A stretch of DNA of 64,000 nt from Malurus cyaneus samueli. Taxonomy: Eukaryota > Chordata > Aves > Passeriformes > Maluridae. Made by a program: the position numbers and the translations under genes. Of the stretch, positions 37,631 through 50,151 are shown piece after piece. Below the pieces are notes generated by a model. The model was not told the DNA's origin. It worked only from the letters and a program-made list of their open reading frames with translations, and made no database searches. The stretch is from assembly GCA_009741485.1 (NCBI GenBank), contig CM019236.1, positions 29,844,009 through 29,908,008 of the forward strand. The letters run 5' to 3'. Numbering within the stretch: position 1 is the stretch's first letter; every line of letters starts with the position of its first letter.

Positions 37631-40095
37631 AAGCCTCAGTTAACCACAGCAAGGGCACCAAATCACCTTCAGATTTGTGTATAATCCTTAGTCTGGCTCC
37701 CTTTGGCCAAACAAGGAATTCTTTTAGGTTTAAGATCAAGAAGCATCTAGATGCTTTCTGTCCAGCCACAACCCTCACATGCAAAGACTCAGGTTGGGTT
37801 TGTGGGTTTGACTTTTTCTAATTAATAGGGAATCCCCAAGTAACCAATTAAGCTGGCTTTAAGACTTTGAAAAACCAGGGCAGCAAAGAGTGAACTTAAT
37901 GGGAAGCAGATCTGGCCCGCTATTTTAAGTAATCTTTAGACAGTGGGGGGGATGGGAAGAGAGTGGATGGGGAGAAGAATTAAAGTTTGGCTTGAAGACT
38001 GTCCAGTGGCTGGGAATGCTACTTTGCCGTTAATGTTACCTGTCCTAGGTTTCCAACCTGGAAAGGAATTCCAAAGGAATACCAGTATGAATTCTTTCAG
38101 GGAATGAATTCAGTCTCCTATAGCGGTTTAAGTGTTGATGGTGTATCATGATCTGAGTTCACAACTGGCCACACCACAGGTGGACACTTTGATTACGCAG
38201 TAATCAGGAAACTGCTTCCTAGTAGAGAATGACCACAAACACACTCCAACACCAGGGAAGCAACATTACACTCAAAAAAATTCCGAGTTTAACAACCATA
38301 TGCTCTCCCAGACGGGATACCATGATACTATCTCATTTATACAGCCTCGTAGTCTTAGGTCTCTGGTTCCTCTTCGTGGGTTTCTTTCCCTTTGAATAAA
38401 AAAACAGTGGACTAATACACTTACATTAGTTGGGTTTAAAAAAAATCCAGAGATTTATTTACACTTCCTACATTTTCTCTCTGTTCCCACCGGAAAACCA
38501 CAGCTGCAGGACAATGAGACATAAATCAGAAAGAAAAAGAAAAAAAAAAAAAGCTTCAGGGGTGAAGAAGTATTCACAAGTCCCTGCAAAGCAAAATTCT
38601 ACGCTAAAAGCTATACTCATATAGTACTAAGTATGTACACTTAAATTAGGCAGCAGAGCTCCCATCTGCCACATTCCGTGTAAACAATATTATTTAGATG
38701 CATGCAGCTCTTAAAAAAAGGGCCAATCGTAGTGTTCAGCTGCCTCTGTTGCTCAGCATCATCATCAAAAAAAAAAGCTAAGACACATAAAAACAATTAT
38801 CACGTGCATGAAATCGCAACAAGCGAAAAGTAAAGAGACTACAGTGAACCTGTAGGCAACGACAGTCTACAGGCATCTAGACAATTACTGCTACAAAAGC
38901 AGTGACCTTCCCCAAGATCAAGACACCGTTTGCTCTCCCTCCTGAACTCTGGGATCTGACCAGGAAAAATCAAAGCACTCACTCACCAGTACAGGTCTGT
39001 TTCAGATTCCAAAGAATCAAGACAAGCCTCTGCAAAAGTGCATGAGGTCTTTTAGCCTAATGCTAAGAAAATTTTATTCTTGTTGCAGAGTACTGTTCAA
39101 ATAATGCCTCTTTTCTGTACTTTTATGCTAACCTTTCCACTTTTTTTCTATAGCAGCTTCTTTTCCTCTAAAAAGCATTAATACTTCACAACAAACTCAG
39201 TGAAGTTTATTCTTTCTTACTGCTCACACAGAAGGGCTGGGCTACACAGCATCTGTTTTAACACCTGTGAATTCCAACTACTTGCTTACTGAGAGCTGCA
39301 AAAGCTAGTCAATTTTTTTCTCCCTACTTTGGAAAAAAAACCTCGGCTTCACAGAGATGACTATGATTTTGCAGTGATTCACTCTAGTACACAATGACTT
39401 TGAGGCATTTCACATCCTCTTCACTGCTGCCACGTATAACCCTAGGAAGAAGAAACTTTCATTGCATGCTTTGAAATACAAGCTAATATATACATCCCCA
39501 TTTTCTAACCACGAACAAGAACAAGCTAATTCCACTGAACCACACAGCACAGCAAGTCCTACGTAAACATTAGTCAGTTGCCCTGTTGTATGAAACACTG
39601 CCACATCTCAGACACTGGGCACTGAACAAAACCCAGCCTGTTACTTAGTCATTCATGAACTGTCTTTAGCAAAATTTGGGAGCATTCGTTTTGCAAATCT
39701 TCCTGAAGAAGCTGCTGGATGCACACAATACTGAAATCGTTCATTCCAGACCGTGCAGTCAGAAATCAAGTCAATATTCCCAACACGGCATGTCAGGACT
39801 GCTATCTACCGCGTTTAAAAGCACACTCCAGTTAAAACTGCCTTAGTCTGGTAGTACCGTTCTCAAAAGCTCATCTAGGGACAATTCTTTACAATCACCA
39901 GTTTCCGAGAGGTGCTGTCAAGGAATCCTACCACTGCGTCCTCCTAGACTGACAAGATAACAAAGAAAATCTTCAAGTTCAAGCGATCGTTTTGAGGGAT
40001 TCATGCCTGAGCTGTTGAATGACCTTTAATAAAACAAGTGCGAAATTATTAACGCATCTTACATCAACTACAGATCTCACCGAATGCACTTCCCA
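37631..40095. other. AT-rich non-coding sequence next to the CpG island
   Basis: No mobile element is recognised. A good minus-strand acceptor (CTCATTGTCCTGCAG) ends at about 38506. One frame from it, in phase with the first exon, reads 15 residues (CGFPVGTERKCRKCK) to a stop directly overlapped by an AATAAA. This could be a short alternative end but is too little to call. A-rich runs lie at 38538-38552 and 38769-38777. Confidence 0.5.
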
Positions 40096-40099
40096 GACA

Positions 40100-41400
40100 G
40101 AGAAACTGCCCATGGAAGACCCCAGGCACGCGGGGCCGTGTCGGACACCCCGACCGCGGAGGGCCGTCGGTCCTGCTGTTGCCAGAGCGGGGGGTTGGCC
40201 GCTGTCCACACACCTGTCCCTTGTCCCCTGCGCGGGGTCGCGCCCGCCCGCCGGCACAGATCGCGATCGCGAGCGGCGGCGCGGCGACGTCGGCGAGGCA
40301 GCGCAGGAGCTGGGGCTAAACAAAAATTTCAAAAGTAAAAATTAAAACAAGGGAGATAAATGAAAAAAGGGCGGGGGGAATAAAAACAAATAAAGGATAG
40401 GATCGCGGGGATTCGGGGAGCTTTCCCGCCTCGCTGCCGGGACAACTTTCCCCAACTCCAGGCGACGATTCGCCCCACCAGGCGGCCGGGCCTGTCGCGA
40501 TCCTGTCCGGGTCGCCTGTCACCCCCGCGGAGCAGTTGGCGACCGGGCGGCGGTGTAGCGGACCCCCGCCTGCATCTCCTCCCGCCGCCGTCGCGCCGCC
40601 GGGTGACGGTCGCTCGCCGCCGCCACCGGAGCCCTCGGCTCGCCCTCCGTTTACCTCTCTCCGCCGCCGCCGCTCTCCTCCGTGCCGTTTCCTACGCTCG
40701 CCATGTTCCCTCTCCGCTGCCCGCCGCCAGAGATCTCTGCGGCGCCGGCCCCCGTCCACCTCTCACAGTCCCAGCGGCGGCCCGCCCCCCCGCCCTTCCC
40801 GGCGCGCCCGCTCGGCCCGGCCCCGGTCTGGCCCTGGCCCCCGCCTCCCGCCCGGTCCGTGCGGGGCCGCGCTCGCCATCTCTCCCGCCCCGGCCGCGCC
40901 CGCGGCTCCGGGCCGGCGGCCCCCTCGTTGCATGGCAGGACCCGCCTCCGCCGGTCGCGCCCCGCCGGCCCTTGGCGCGCCGCCCCGCCCCGCCGCGCCG
41001 CCCGCGCTGCTTTCGCTGGGGCGGCACGGGCTGTCCTGAGCCCCCCGGGCGGTCCGAGGGTGCGGATGGACGGTCGGCAGCAAGAGGAGCGTCGTCCCAA
41101 AGTCGTGCCGAGGCCCCTGTCCTTCCTCCGTCATGCAGCCTCACCTCCATCCACGCTTGCGTTCCGTGACCGGCCGCGCCGGCAGAGTTGCCGCAAAGTT
41201 CCCGCAGCGTTCCCGCGGATGTCCTCCAGTTCCGGTTCCCTAAGCAGCAGCCCGGGCCGGTTCAGCACACCTGAACCAGCGCTGCCGCCCTGGTGTTCCG
41301 TGCCGGGACCTGCCCCCCGCCAGAGCGCGGGCTGTGCTCGTGTCTTGGGGGTACCTCGGGTAGCCCTGTGTGCAGACCCGGCCCTCCGATGCTGGCACTC
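40100..41400. promoter_or_regulatory. CpG island, probable promoter of a minus-strand gene
   Basis: About 1.3 kb in which GC content rises abruptly and CpG is frequent (for example CGCGATCGCGAGCGGCGGCG at 40262), in contrast to the CpG-poor flanks. GC-box-like strings such as CCCCGCCC occur on both strands. There is no TATA box near the likely start. The minus-strand first exon lies in its centre. Several long open frames on both strands inside the island are an effect of GC-rich sequence lacking stop codons. The apparent strand-composition change across the island suggests that it drives transcription in both directions. The edges are estimated by eye. Confidence 0.9.
40655..40704 (-). CDS. 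first coding exon of an unidentified minus-strand gene
   Basis: On the minus strand the ATG at 40704-40702 has A at -3 and G at +4 (GGGAACATGGCG), an excellent Kozak context. The frame reads MASVGNGTEESGGGGE plus two bases (AG), then the donor GTAAAC at 40654. A low-complexity Gly/Glu/Ser N-terminus encoded by a GC-rich first exon in a CpG island is typical of vertebrate housekeeping-type genes. I do not recognise the protein. The frame is also open upstream of this ATG for over 100 codons, but this is expected in such GC-rich sequence, and this is the well-placed start. The next exon must supply one base first. An alternative start upstream (GTG at 40759, another frame) is not credible for a vertebrate gene. 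Confidence 0.5.
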
Positions 41401-44400
41401 AGCTACAGGTATGCAGTATCAGATGTCCGGGAGAAACTTCCTACAGTCCTTCAGCTCCCAGTGGCCAGGCTCTGTGGAAGAACAGCTTCATCATTACGCT
41501 GGCTATCGCTCTTCAAGAAAGTTCACAAAGCAGCCAGCTGTCCAAGAGCAGTTACTTAAGAGTCCCCCACCCTGCCTTGTCCTCTATTTAATTCACAGTA
41601 TCATAATGCACTTGGCTTAAAATCTATCAATTTTCGCTTTTCTGTATTCTGCCTGCTGAAGTCAATGCCTACTGAAAGGCAGGTAACATGATGCCCACTT
41701 CCTACTGGTTAGTTCTTTGTCACAGCTCTTGTTAAAAAATACATATAGTTTTGATACTCTGGATTTTATTAGAACCAGCGAGAGATTAAGAAAAAGATAA
41801 TTGAACAGATTCAGCTAGCAAGGAAGCAGATACAGTCTAAGAGCTTTTTGCAAGATTTGGGAATACATGCTGGATCTACCCCAGGTCCTTCCATTTAAGA
41901 AGTGCAGGCTTTCAGTGTGGACTAACAACTGTCCCTACTAAACTGACATACACTGCACTGCTATATCTGCTATCTTTATCCAGTTCAGCTAAGGGGAAGG
42001 GGGAACCTAACATGGATATGTTCATTTTTCCTGCAAAATTCAATATTTTTTGTTAGGGTACCAGGGACGCAGTTTTCCCATACTCATGTTGCACTTGAAT
42101 TAGTTTCTTCACTGGCAACTTGTTGGAAGATGTGATATTAATATTTTCCCAGGATTGGAATGAAGCACATGAAATATACCAGTTGAGCAAAAGCAGCAAA
42201 CAGGCTCATACATGCTTTGTATTTGACTCACAGCACAGTCATATCTGCCCACATGTCAGCTCCACCTGAAACCTTTTTTTTATGCTGTTCACAAGAATTA
42301 TTCTGCAAGTTATCATTCTCCTTTGAAGACATGATTCCCTTTCTATTTTTCATCTCCAGAGGCAATCCCTTTGAGGTATCCTTTAGCTTAGAGTACCATA
42401 CTAACTCCATTTCAAAATCAGTTTTTAACCACTATAATTATTTAACAGGATACTGTGGGATCCATAGTATATGAGTAGGATAACTAATACATGAGATCTG
42501 GATGAGAACCAGTTAAGCCATTCTGTAGAAGCCACACATCTAAGCAGTTAGGCACTGCCGGGTCATGCTACAAGGGCATGAGCCCTTACACTCTCGTAGA
42601 AACTGTTAATGGAACTATAGAACTGGCACTTCTGAAGTTAGGTTGGGGAAATCACACTAATGTGCAGCATTTTTAGTCATGAGTAGTTATTCTGTGTGTG
42701 GAAGATGCAGCTGCATGAGTCAGAGATTCAGTTAACGTACTCAGTATCAAGGTCTAGTTCATCACCACGTTGTCCAAATAAGCTCTTGAAAGTTTTCATT
42801 TCTATTATTGTATTTTTTCTTCCCCACCAAGTCCTTTAGTTCATTTATACTCTTGGGCAGATTTAGGACTGTATAAATCAATGCTCTTTCTCCAGTCAGG
42901 ACAAAGATGTCTACTAAAATAATTGTGTAAGAGAAATCTACATCAAATCGTAGGCAGCTAAGGCATGAAAATTGCTACTGAAGTCTGAATACAAGCCCTG
43001 TGAATGACAGCCATTATTGAGTTTTGCTTGATCATTTACAAGCTTCTCCAGTGTATGCCTTTCCTAAAGTCATTGTAATAATAGTCCAAAAGGATATCTC
43101 AAAGCCCCACCCCAGCTGTCTTTAATCAAGTTTAATAATTCCTCCCCTTCTCACTTGAAATGTAAACATTAAATTTGAATTGTAAATTCCTTTTACGGTT
43201 TTCAATTTGTAAAAAATAAACAAAACCAAGCCCACTCCTCTGAAGGAAAATTAACAAGAACTAATAGGTATTAATCCTCTGAGAAGCCTGCAGCAGCTCA
43301 CAGCCAGCTCTAGTTTCTACCCATTTGACTGTAGGTATCTTTGTAGCAAGAATTAGGAAGATTATGAGCTGATTACTAATCTTTCAAAGAGCATTTGGGG
43401 AACATTCCAGTGGACGTGTTGAAAGGATTTTGCTGTGATCTGACAGAGGAGACAAGACCTTAAAGAGTCTGTTCTACTCTCTCAAGTATAGCTGGATAGA
43501 ATTCCCACACAGGAAAAGCCTGCCTACATTTTCCCCTTCTTCACAGCCACCAGTTGCATACTTCTGTGTGTTAACACTGTTTGGATATTTGATAGCTCTT
43601 CTTCTGTAACTTGCCACTGTATAACTATTCACTGGGAATTTGCCTCATTGTAAGAATTAATGGCACAATTTGGAAAAAGAAATATCTTTCGTTTTCTGGT
43701 TTTTTTGGGTTTTTTTTAGCTTCAGTCATTGAATACAGATATTACAAGGATGAAAAGTCCTATTCTGCCCCTCATTATTAGATAATATAGAAGAATTAAA
43801 TTCACTGCAGTATAAACACTTGGTACTGTTACAGTTTTCTTGAGGACTAGCAAATAATCCTTGAGAATAGGCTGTCCTTAAAAGAGGCCTAGGAAATTGC
43901 CCTACAAGTCTTACTTTCCAATAGGGTTACTCTGTCTTAGACTCAAACAGCAGAGCTGTAAATAACACTCATTAAACAATTAGCAGATTCCCTGATGGAG
44001 GTAGGTCAAGTGAGCAGGACAGAAACCACCTCCTGCTAGGTCCGGAGTACTGTTTCATGAACGACCTATTAAAGCAGTGAGTACTCGGAGCAATACAAAC
44101 AGTATGTGTGAGTCTACCCACAAAAATATCCAGTGAATTTCTTTTTTTTTTTTTTGAGTCAGAATCAGCATATTTGAGAATACCTTTCAAGATCCAGAGA
44201 ATGAAATGTCTTAGTGCTGCACTGAGTTAGAAGCTGGCTAAACAATAGAAAAAAAAAAGAGCAAACACAGAAGTATATTTGTCACTTGTCAGAGGTACTA
44301 ATTCATAAAAAAAAAAAATATAAGAAAGCAAGTTATAAGCCAGAACAAAAAAATGCTGAGGAGGTATTTCTTTTTGGATTATAACTGACAGGCCATAACC

Positions 44401-47400
44401 TCTAGGCAATTAGGGGTTTTTTAAACCAGCACTTATTTTGTCAATTGAGGTGAAACAACACTTCTTCTTGACAGGAACTTGTATGAAAATATTGTTTTCT
44501 TTCCATAAGCTGAGCTAGTCCCTGGCTCATAAACAGTATTTCAGATATTACTATAGCAACAGCAGTAATCTCTTTAGAATTAAAAGACATGAGAGTGTAT
44601 TGATGCATATATGTAGTTGTATGAGTATGCTAAGATAGATTGTAAGAGAATTTCAACTCCGGCACATACACAGACACAGTCGTTTGCCACGACCCAGTCC
44701 TGCAACATCAAGCCTCAGGTTTTGTGCTAAACTCTAGGAGAAATATTAACTCTCAACCCTTTTTTCCATATCCAGCTGAAAGGAGAGGGTAGCCAGCCAA
44801 AACGCAGCCCACAGAGATAAATAAATGCAACAATAAAGGCACTACAATAAGGCAAGCCAGTACGGTCAAAGCACGCACTTTGGTATCAGACCCCAGCAAA
44901 ACACCAAAACAGATGAACAAAGGAACTGAATCAACACACTGACATACAAATTTTACAAAGGACCTGAAAGAAAGTTGGCTCTCCAAGAGGGCATTCTGGC
45001 ATGCATGGAGGAGTGCTACAGCCTAGGGTACTTATGTTCTGTGAATTACAGATATGGACATCAAGTAAAGCTTTAAGTACTGGGTTGTCACACTTACGTG
45101 TGAAAGTGTGTATCCTCTGTGAGCTGCTTCATCTAACTCCTGCTTGCTAGACCTCTCAAGAACTTTATTTGGAAGTGAAGAACTTAGGTGCAATTTCTTT
45201 CACAAATTCATCTGTGCAGTAATTTTGAGTACTTAGACTTTCACATTCTGTTAGGCATTCTTTTAGAGAGCCAGAGTGGTTTCAAACTCTCTGATCTTTT
45301 TTCCATATTTAAAAGTGGTGACCATCTCAAAGTGAAGCCTCTGCTTCTCATCAGACAGACATATTTGCCTTTGCTCACCATACTAGCATGAAGTAAATAT
45401 TGCAGAGGTGGAAAGACATACAAAACACTGAGACTGGGAGAGAGTGATCGGGCATTTACCAGAAAATTCAGCACAAACACGATCTGGAACAAGACACATA
45501 AGAAATCCTCCTGTGCTCAGGAACACCTTGCCTCTTTCACAGAGCCAGGGGAAAGAAAACAATGAACTTTGGACATGGTACAGAGGTTTTACCTCTGCTA
45601 CCATATGACTTGTTTCTGTGTACGTAAGCCAGGTTGTAAAGAGATCCTCGGTGAAATCATAATGCAATTAACCCACCCAGATTTCCGGCAGCGTCCAGTT
45701 CTTTTACCGCTGTATCTACACAGACATTGTTTGCATAATAGTTTCCAGCAGCATTTCTACAGGTGCCACCTCTTAACTTACAGGCTATATTTGGATTATT
45801 TTCTGTATGCCCTTGTAAGCTTCTCTAAGGGAGAACCACGAAAGATGCCACTAAGAAAGACTACTTAAGTTTTCTAGCCCTAGAAACAGGCATGCCCCCC
45901 AACATCTACATGCCATATCTTTCCTGCTCCAGGTGGAGTCAAGCTATTCTTAGGACAACATTTAAATTTGATTTATCCACAGCCAGTGCACAACTTTTCA
46001 CAAGAGTGTAATAAGGTAACATGATCCACTCTCTGCTGAATGTACAGCCAAGCTCAAGATTAGAGCAGGTTGCACTAGACACACACCTTAAGAACAGCTA
46101 ATACACCATGTAAGTACAGACCTACAAACAAAACTTCAGAGCACTCTGTCAGACTCAACAAGATGGTACATGAGGAAATCAGTTAGCCATGCAGAGTGAA
46201 GAACACCAATAAACTAAAAACAAACAAAAAGCCCCAAAACCAAAGCACTACCACAATATTACATTTTAGGAGGCTTAAAAATAACTATGTTTTCTGTGAA
46301 TTTTAGGGAACTATGACAAAGAGCTACCTATTTCACTACATTTGGAAACACAAACAGATATCCCATCACCTACATTCTTCCTATTTTTACTGGTCAACAT
46401 TCTGTCTTCTGAATGTTTATGTCCCACTCCACTCTACTCCCACTCTCTGACCCTCCATTCTATTTCATTCTATTCCATTCCATCACATTTCTTTTCCCCC
46501 ATCCAAAAGAAAAATTAAAAGTTCTCTTTACTTTTGTATGTTTTTACATGTTTTATTTTCTGTTTATCTCCCCTTATGCTCATTTATCCAACCAAAAGCA
46601 TTTTCTAGCAGGTGCTTAAGAGGTCTCCCCTATAACTCCTTGCATCCGGCCAGATGATAAAACTTTCCCTGTCCTACAGTATATAAGTTATTTATCTTGG
46701 TATGTGATGCCTCATCTCTTTGCAATTCTCTTCTCTCCTCTCCTTTACAGCAAAGCAGTTCTCTGATATTTCTGCAATATATTCTCTGTATTTCTCCCAC
46801 TCTTATCTCTAAGCTACTGCTTGTTTAAGATCATGTTTCATCTCACTGGAAGTATTTTGATGTTCTTTTTCCCAGCCTCTTGTCAAAGTGCATTTTCACA
46901 CAATTACAGATTAATAGAAGTCAGAAATGACCTCTGCAAGTTTTCTTATCCAACTGTCCTTTTTTTAAGATACAAAAAGCCACACTATATTATGGTACTT
47001 GTTTAGAACATCAAATACCTTAATAAGCCATCACTATCCCTTGCATACTATATCATAAATGACAGAACACCTCTTCCTGCAGACTGTCTTGTTAAATAAA
47101 CCCTTAAGGATGTACCAGCATTGCTGCACTGGGGTTAAATTTTAATTGGCTCTTTTTTCCCTTTGAAACCTTTGGTCCTATTAACAGAATAAACTTTGTT
47201 TTGTCATTTGATGCTTTTATTAGGTTCAAGAAATGGAGCGGCTTTCCTGTAAATCCTGCAATAACTAGAGCCAATGGCATATTTGAAATTATATAACTTA
47301 CGTAGCTGAATCTTTTCCATGTGTTTTTTCATCACATATTGTGTTATTTGAATAGCAAAGGAAAAGGCTGTAACTGCACCTAACAGAAATGTTTTTTGCC

Positions 47401-50150
47401 TTAATAACAAAAGTTTTCAAAGATATGCTTGCCAAAAAATATGTCACATCTTTTGTCTATTCATTTTGTTGTTCTTTCATTTCTCTGAAGACAACATGTT
47501 CAAGAGTGAACCAGCTGAACAGATGGTTGCTATGTGTCCAAGTCATCAGGGAATGAAAATGCCTGAAAGCAGCCCCTTCCTTCCCCCCCTTCCCAAAAAA
47601 AAAAAATCCCTGAAACCAAAACTGAAATGTCACATATACAAATCAATGTTCTTCTTCCACAAAGTAAAAGGATCCTCACTCGAAGAGCATTTTATAACTG
47701 CTAAATTGTACCCAAAGGTCTTCCCTTCACACTCTTGGAAAATACTTTTATTGATTTATTTATTTACGTGCTTGCATTTTAACTCTTCTTACTTGATGTA
47801 TTATCCATGTTATAGATGCTTTTTTAAAAAAAACAAAGGCCCACAAAGCAGATGTGATTCCTTCCTTCTGTCATGTAGGCAGCCATGTTCAGAAGCTCCT
47901 GTAATGCTGGATCTGGTGCCTCCTCAAGGAAGGGATTTTGCTGCAGATTGTTTAGGAACTTCTCTGGGCTTTGCAGCTAAATGCATATATTTAGCTGCGA
48001 AAAGCCTAACGTGTCTCATCTGAGAACATAAAACTTGTTCTCTGCATCATGGGATGTCAGTATACTAGTTAGAGCTCTTGAAAGTTGAATACATCTGTTC
48101 TGGCTTCAAAATTCTATGTTAGCCAGTAGAGAGAGAGAGGCAGATTAGGAGTAATGCAAGATGTTGTATTCTCCTGCTGATTTTTTTTAGAGTGAACGGT
48201 GTTCATTAGTAACTTAAATACAATTACTGTACTTTGATTCTTGAATTTACTTTGAATTTTAACAGCATCCATGATTTAATTAGTTCATTCAAACCACTCC
48301 TTATTTAAGAAGTTCAAAAAAGACAAGGCTTGTGTGACAATTTTTTTTAAATGATTTTGTTTACTTTATTCGTTAGGATTTAATAAATAGAGTATGGACA
48401 GTTATGGATAAACCCAAGCTTGCCTTGTCTACGTTTTACATTGGTTATATCTGATCTGACTCTAATCAAAAGCCCAGTAGGCATGTTAGTATAATGCTGT
48501 GCCCAAACAAATACGCTTCCATGCCACTCTGGTGAGCAGCAGTTTGCCAGCGTTCCTCCATTAGGGTTGGAAGTATGCATTCTGTATCAAAATGTTGACA
48601 CAGTACTTTGTGGAAGCTCATTTGTCCAGTGACTTGGCAGACTATCTGAAAGAACTGAGAAATTGAGATAAATACTTCACAAAGGGATCTGAGGATAAGT
48701 GGATTTGTAGAGGACTACACAGAAAAAGTATCTGGTGAATTTACAGTCTTTTTGTAGCTAATTTTTTTGCTTCTGAGGCAAATAAGTTAATACATCTTGT
48801 GGAAAGCTGTCCTGTAGCTATGCTCTTTGTGAATATCTTTCGTTTAGCCATATGCTGACTATAGGCCACATGCAGGCCTCGATAGGGAAATCAGTGTATT
48901 ATGGGTATGAATTTACTTTGATTTGAAAAACCATGAAACCATTAGGAATTCTTTTGGATGGATGGAATTCATATGGATGCTTCTGTTTGCAATGAAGATA
49001 AACTCTCTCAAGTAATTCTGACTTGATTAATGTCCTCAGGTTGTGTGGCACAGATCCTGGAGATGTCAAAACATCAAATAAAGGGTAGATATTTCCCAAA
49101 TGAGCATTTCTTTTACTGGCCACATATAACCTAAAGAAAAATTTCAGTTCATGCACAAGCAAGATACCAAATGTTGACGAGCATGTAGTCATGGATTAAT
49201 AGAATGTATACAACCTCTAAAGAAAATGTGTTTTCTCAGTGTTCCAAGTTCGGTTTACAGACAGATAAGAGGAGAAGGTTTCATCTGAGCAATAAATTTG
49301 CTGAGACACAGAGGTATTCTGACAAAAAAAAAGTATTATTAAGTTCTTGTACAAGGATATGAGATCCTTTGGGAGACAAGGTGCTTTGTATTCCTACCAA
49401 TTATGCAGAGAACAATTTCTTTTTAAGAAATTAAGGCTCATAAGGCTGATAAAGAGGGAGCTTTAATAGTATTTACAGTTTCCATTCAAATCCATGAAAC
49501 TAATTTTATTGAACAAGGAAATTTGCTAAGAATCTGTTTCGTTTTCTGTGTTGCAGCAGAATGTAACTTATGAGTAGGCAAGATAATATTTTTGCCTGTT
49601 TCTAGTTTATTTATTGATTAGCTAAATAAGCTTTCAAAAGTAATTTTTAAGAAATTAACATAATTATTAAGAAAAAGAAACATTTTCACATTTTATATCA
49701 TTTAGAAGGTAAAGTTAGAATATTTTGAAGCTTTGTGTGAACTGCTCCAACTTCATTTCCTACTTTTAAAAGTTCTGATTTTACTTTTGGATTTTGAAAT
49801 TTCAGTATTTCTTCAGTGTGCTCACTGTGAGAAACACTTTAGCGTCATTTGACTAAGCCAGGGCGGGCCTTTTCAACTCCAGTACACGAAGTACCTACTC
49901 ATTCTTAGAACACAGGTGCATGAACAAGATGCTGTGAGATATGAATGCAAAGTGAGTTAGTTATTACAGACATTTTCAGTTGTCAAAACTGCAAGGCAAT
50001 TTTCTGATGAAGGCCAGTAGGATAAGCCACTCTCATTCACCATTGTACCAGTTACTGTGACTTAAAATGATGTAAATCATCATAGATTTCTTTACTGTAA
50101 TTTGATTACATTCATCTGATGTGTCCTTTTCTCTGTCCTGTCTGTTGGTC
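41401..50150. other. AT-rich, T+G-leaning sequence without recognised genes
   Basis: Probably the intron or first part of a rightward transcript, or intergenic. A donor-like CTACAG/GTATGC lies at 41408-41409 at the island edge. At 46455-46490 there is a short ATTCT/ATTCC-like array. At 46905-46955 there is a possible, very old CR1 3' end (AGAAATGACCTCTGCAAG then TATCCAACTG). The longest AT-rich open frame (47466-48023, 185 codons) is discussed under findings. No repeat or gene is firmly recognised. Confidence 0.5.
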
Positions 50151-50151
50151 T

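Noticed and set aside
40316..40759. 147-codon minus-strand frame starting MDGGRRRRDLWRR.
   Set aside because: Its start codon is GTG, not used this way in vertebrate nuclear genes; it also reads through the likely donor at 40654 into intron-like sequence.
40536..41620. Long overlapping open frames (up to 312 codons) on both strands of the CpG island.
   Set aside because: GC-rich sequence has few stop codons; the peptides are P/R/A/G-rich shadow translations present in almost every frame. Only the short exon with a good ATG and donor is kept.
46905..46955. Possible ancient CR1 3' end (AGAAATGACCTCTGCAAG ... CCAACTG).
   Set aside because: Too short and diverged to assert without a repeat-library comparison.
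49785..49860. Plus-strand acceptor followed by FLQCAHCEKHFSVI, resembling half of a C2H2 zinc finger.
   Set aside because: Only 14 residues before a stop, with no second half and no donor; probably chance.
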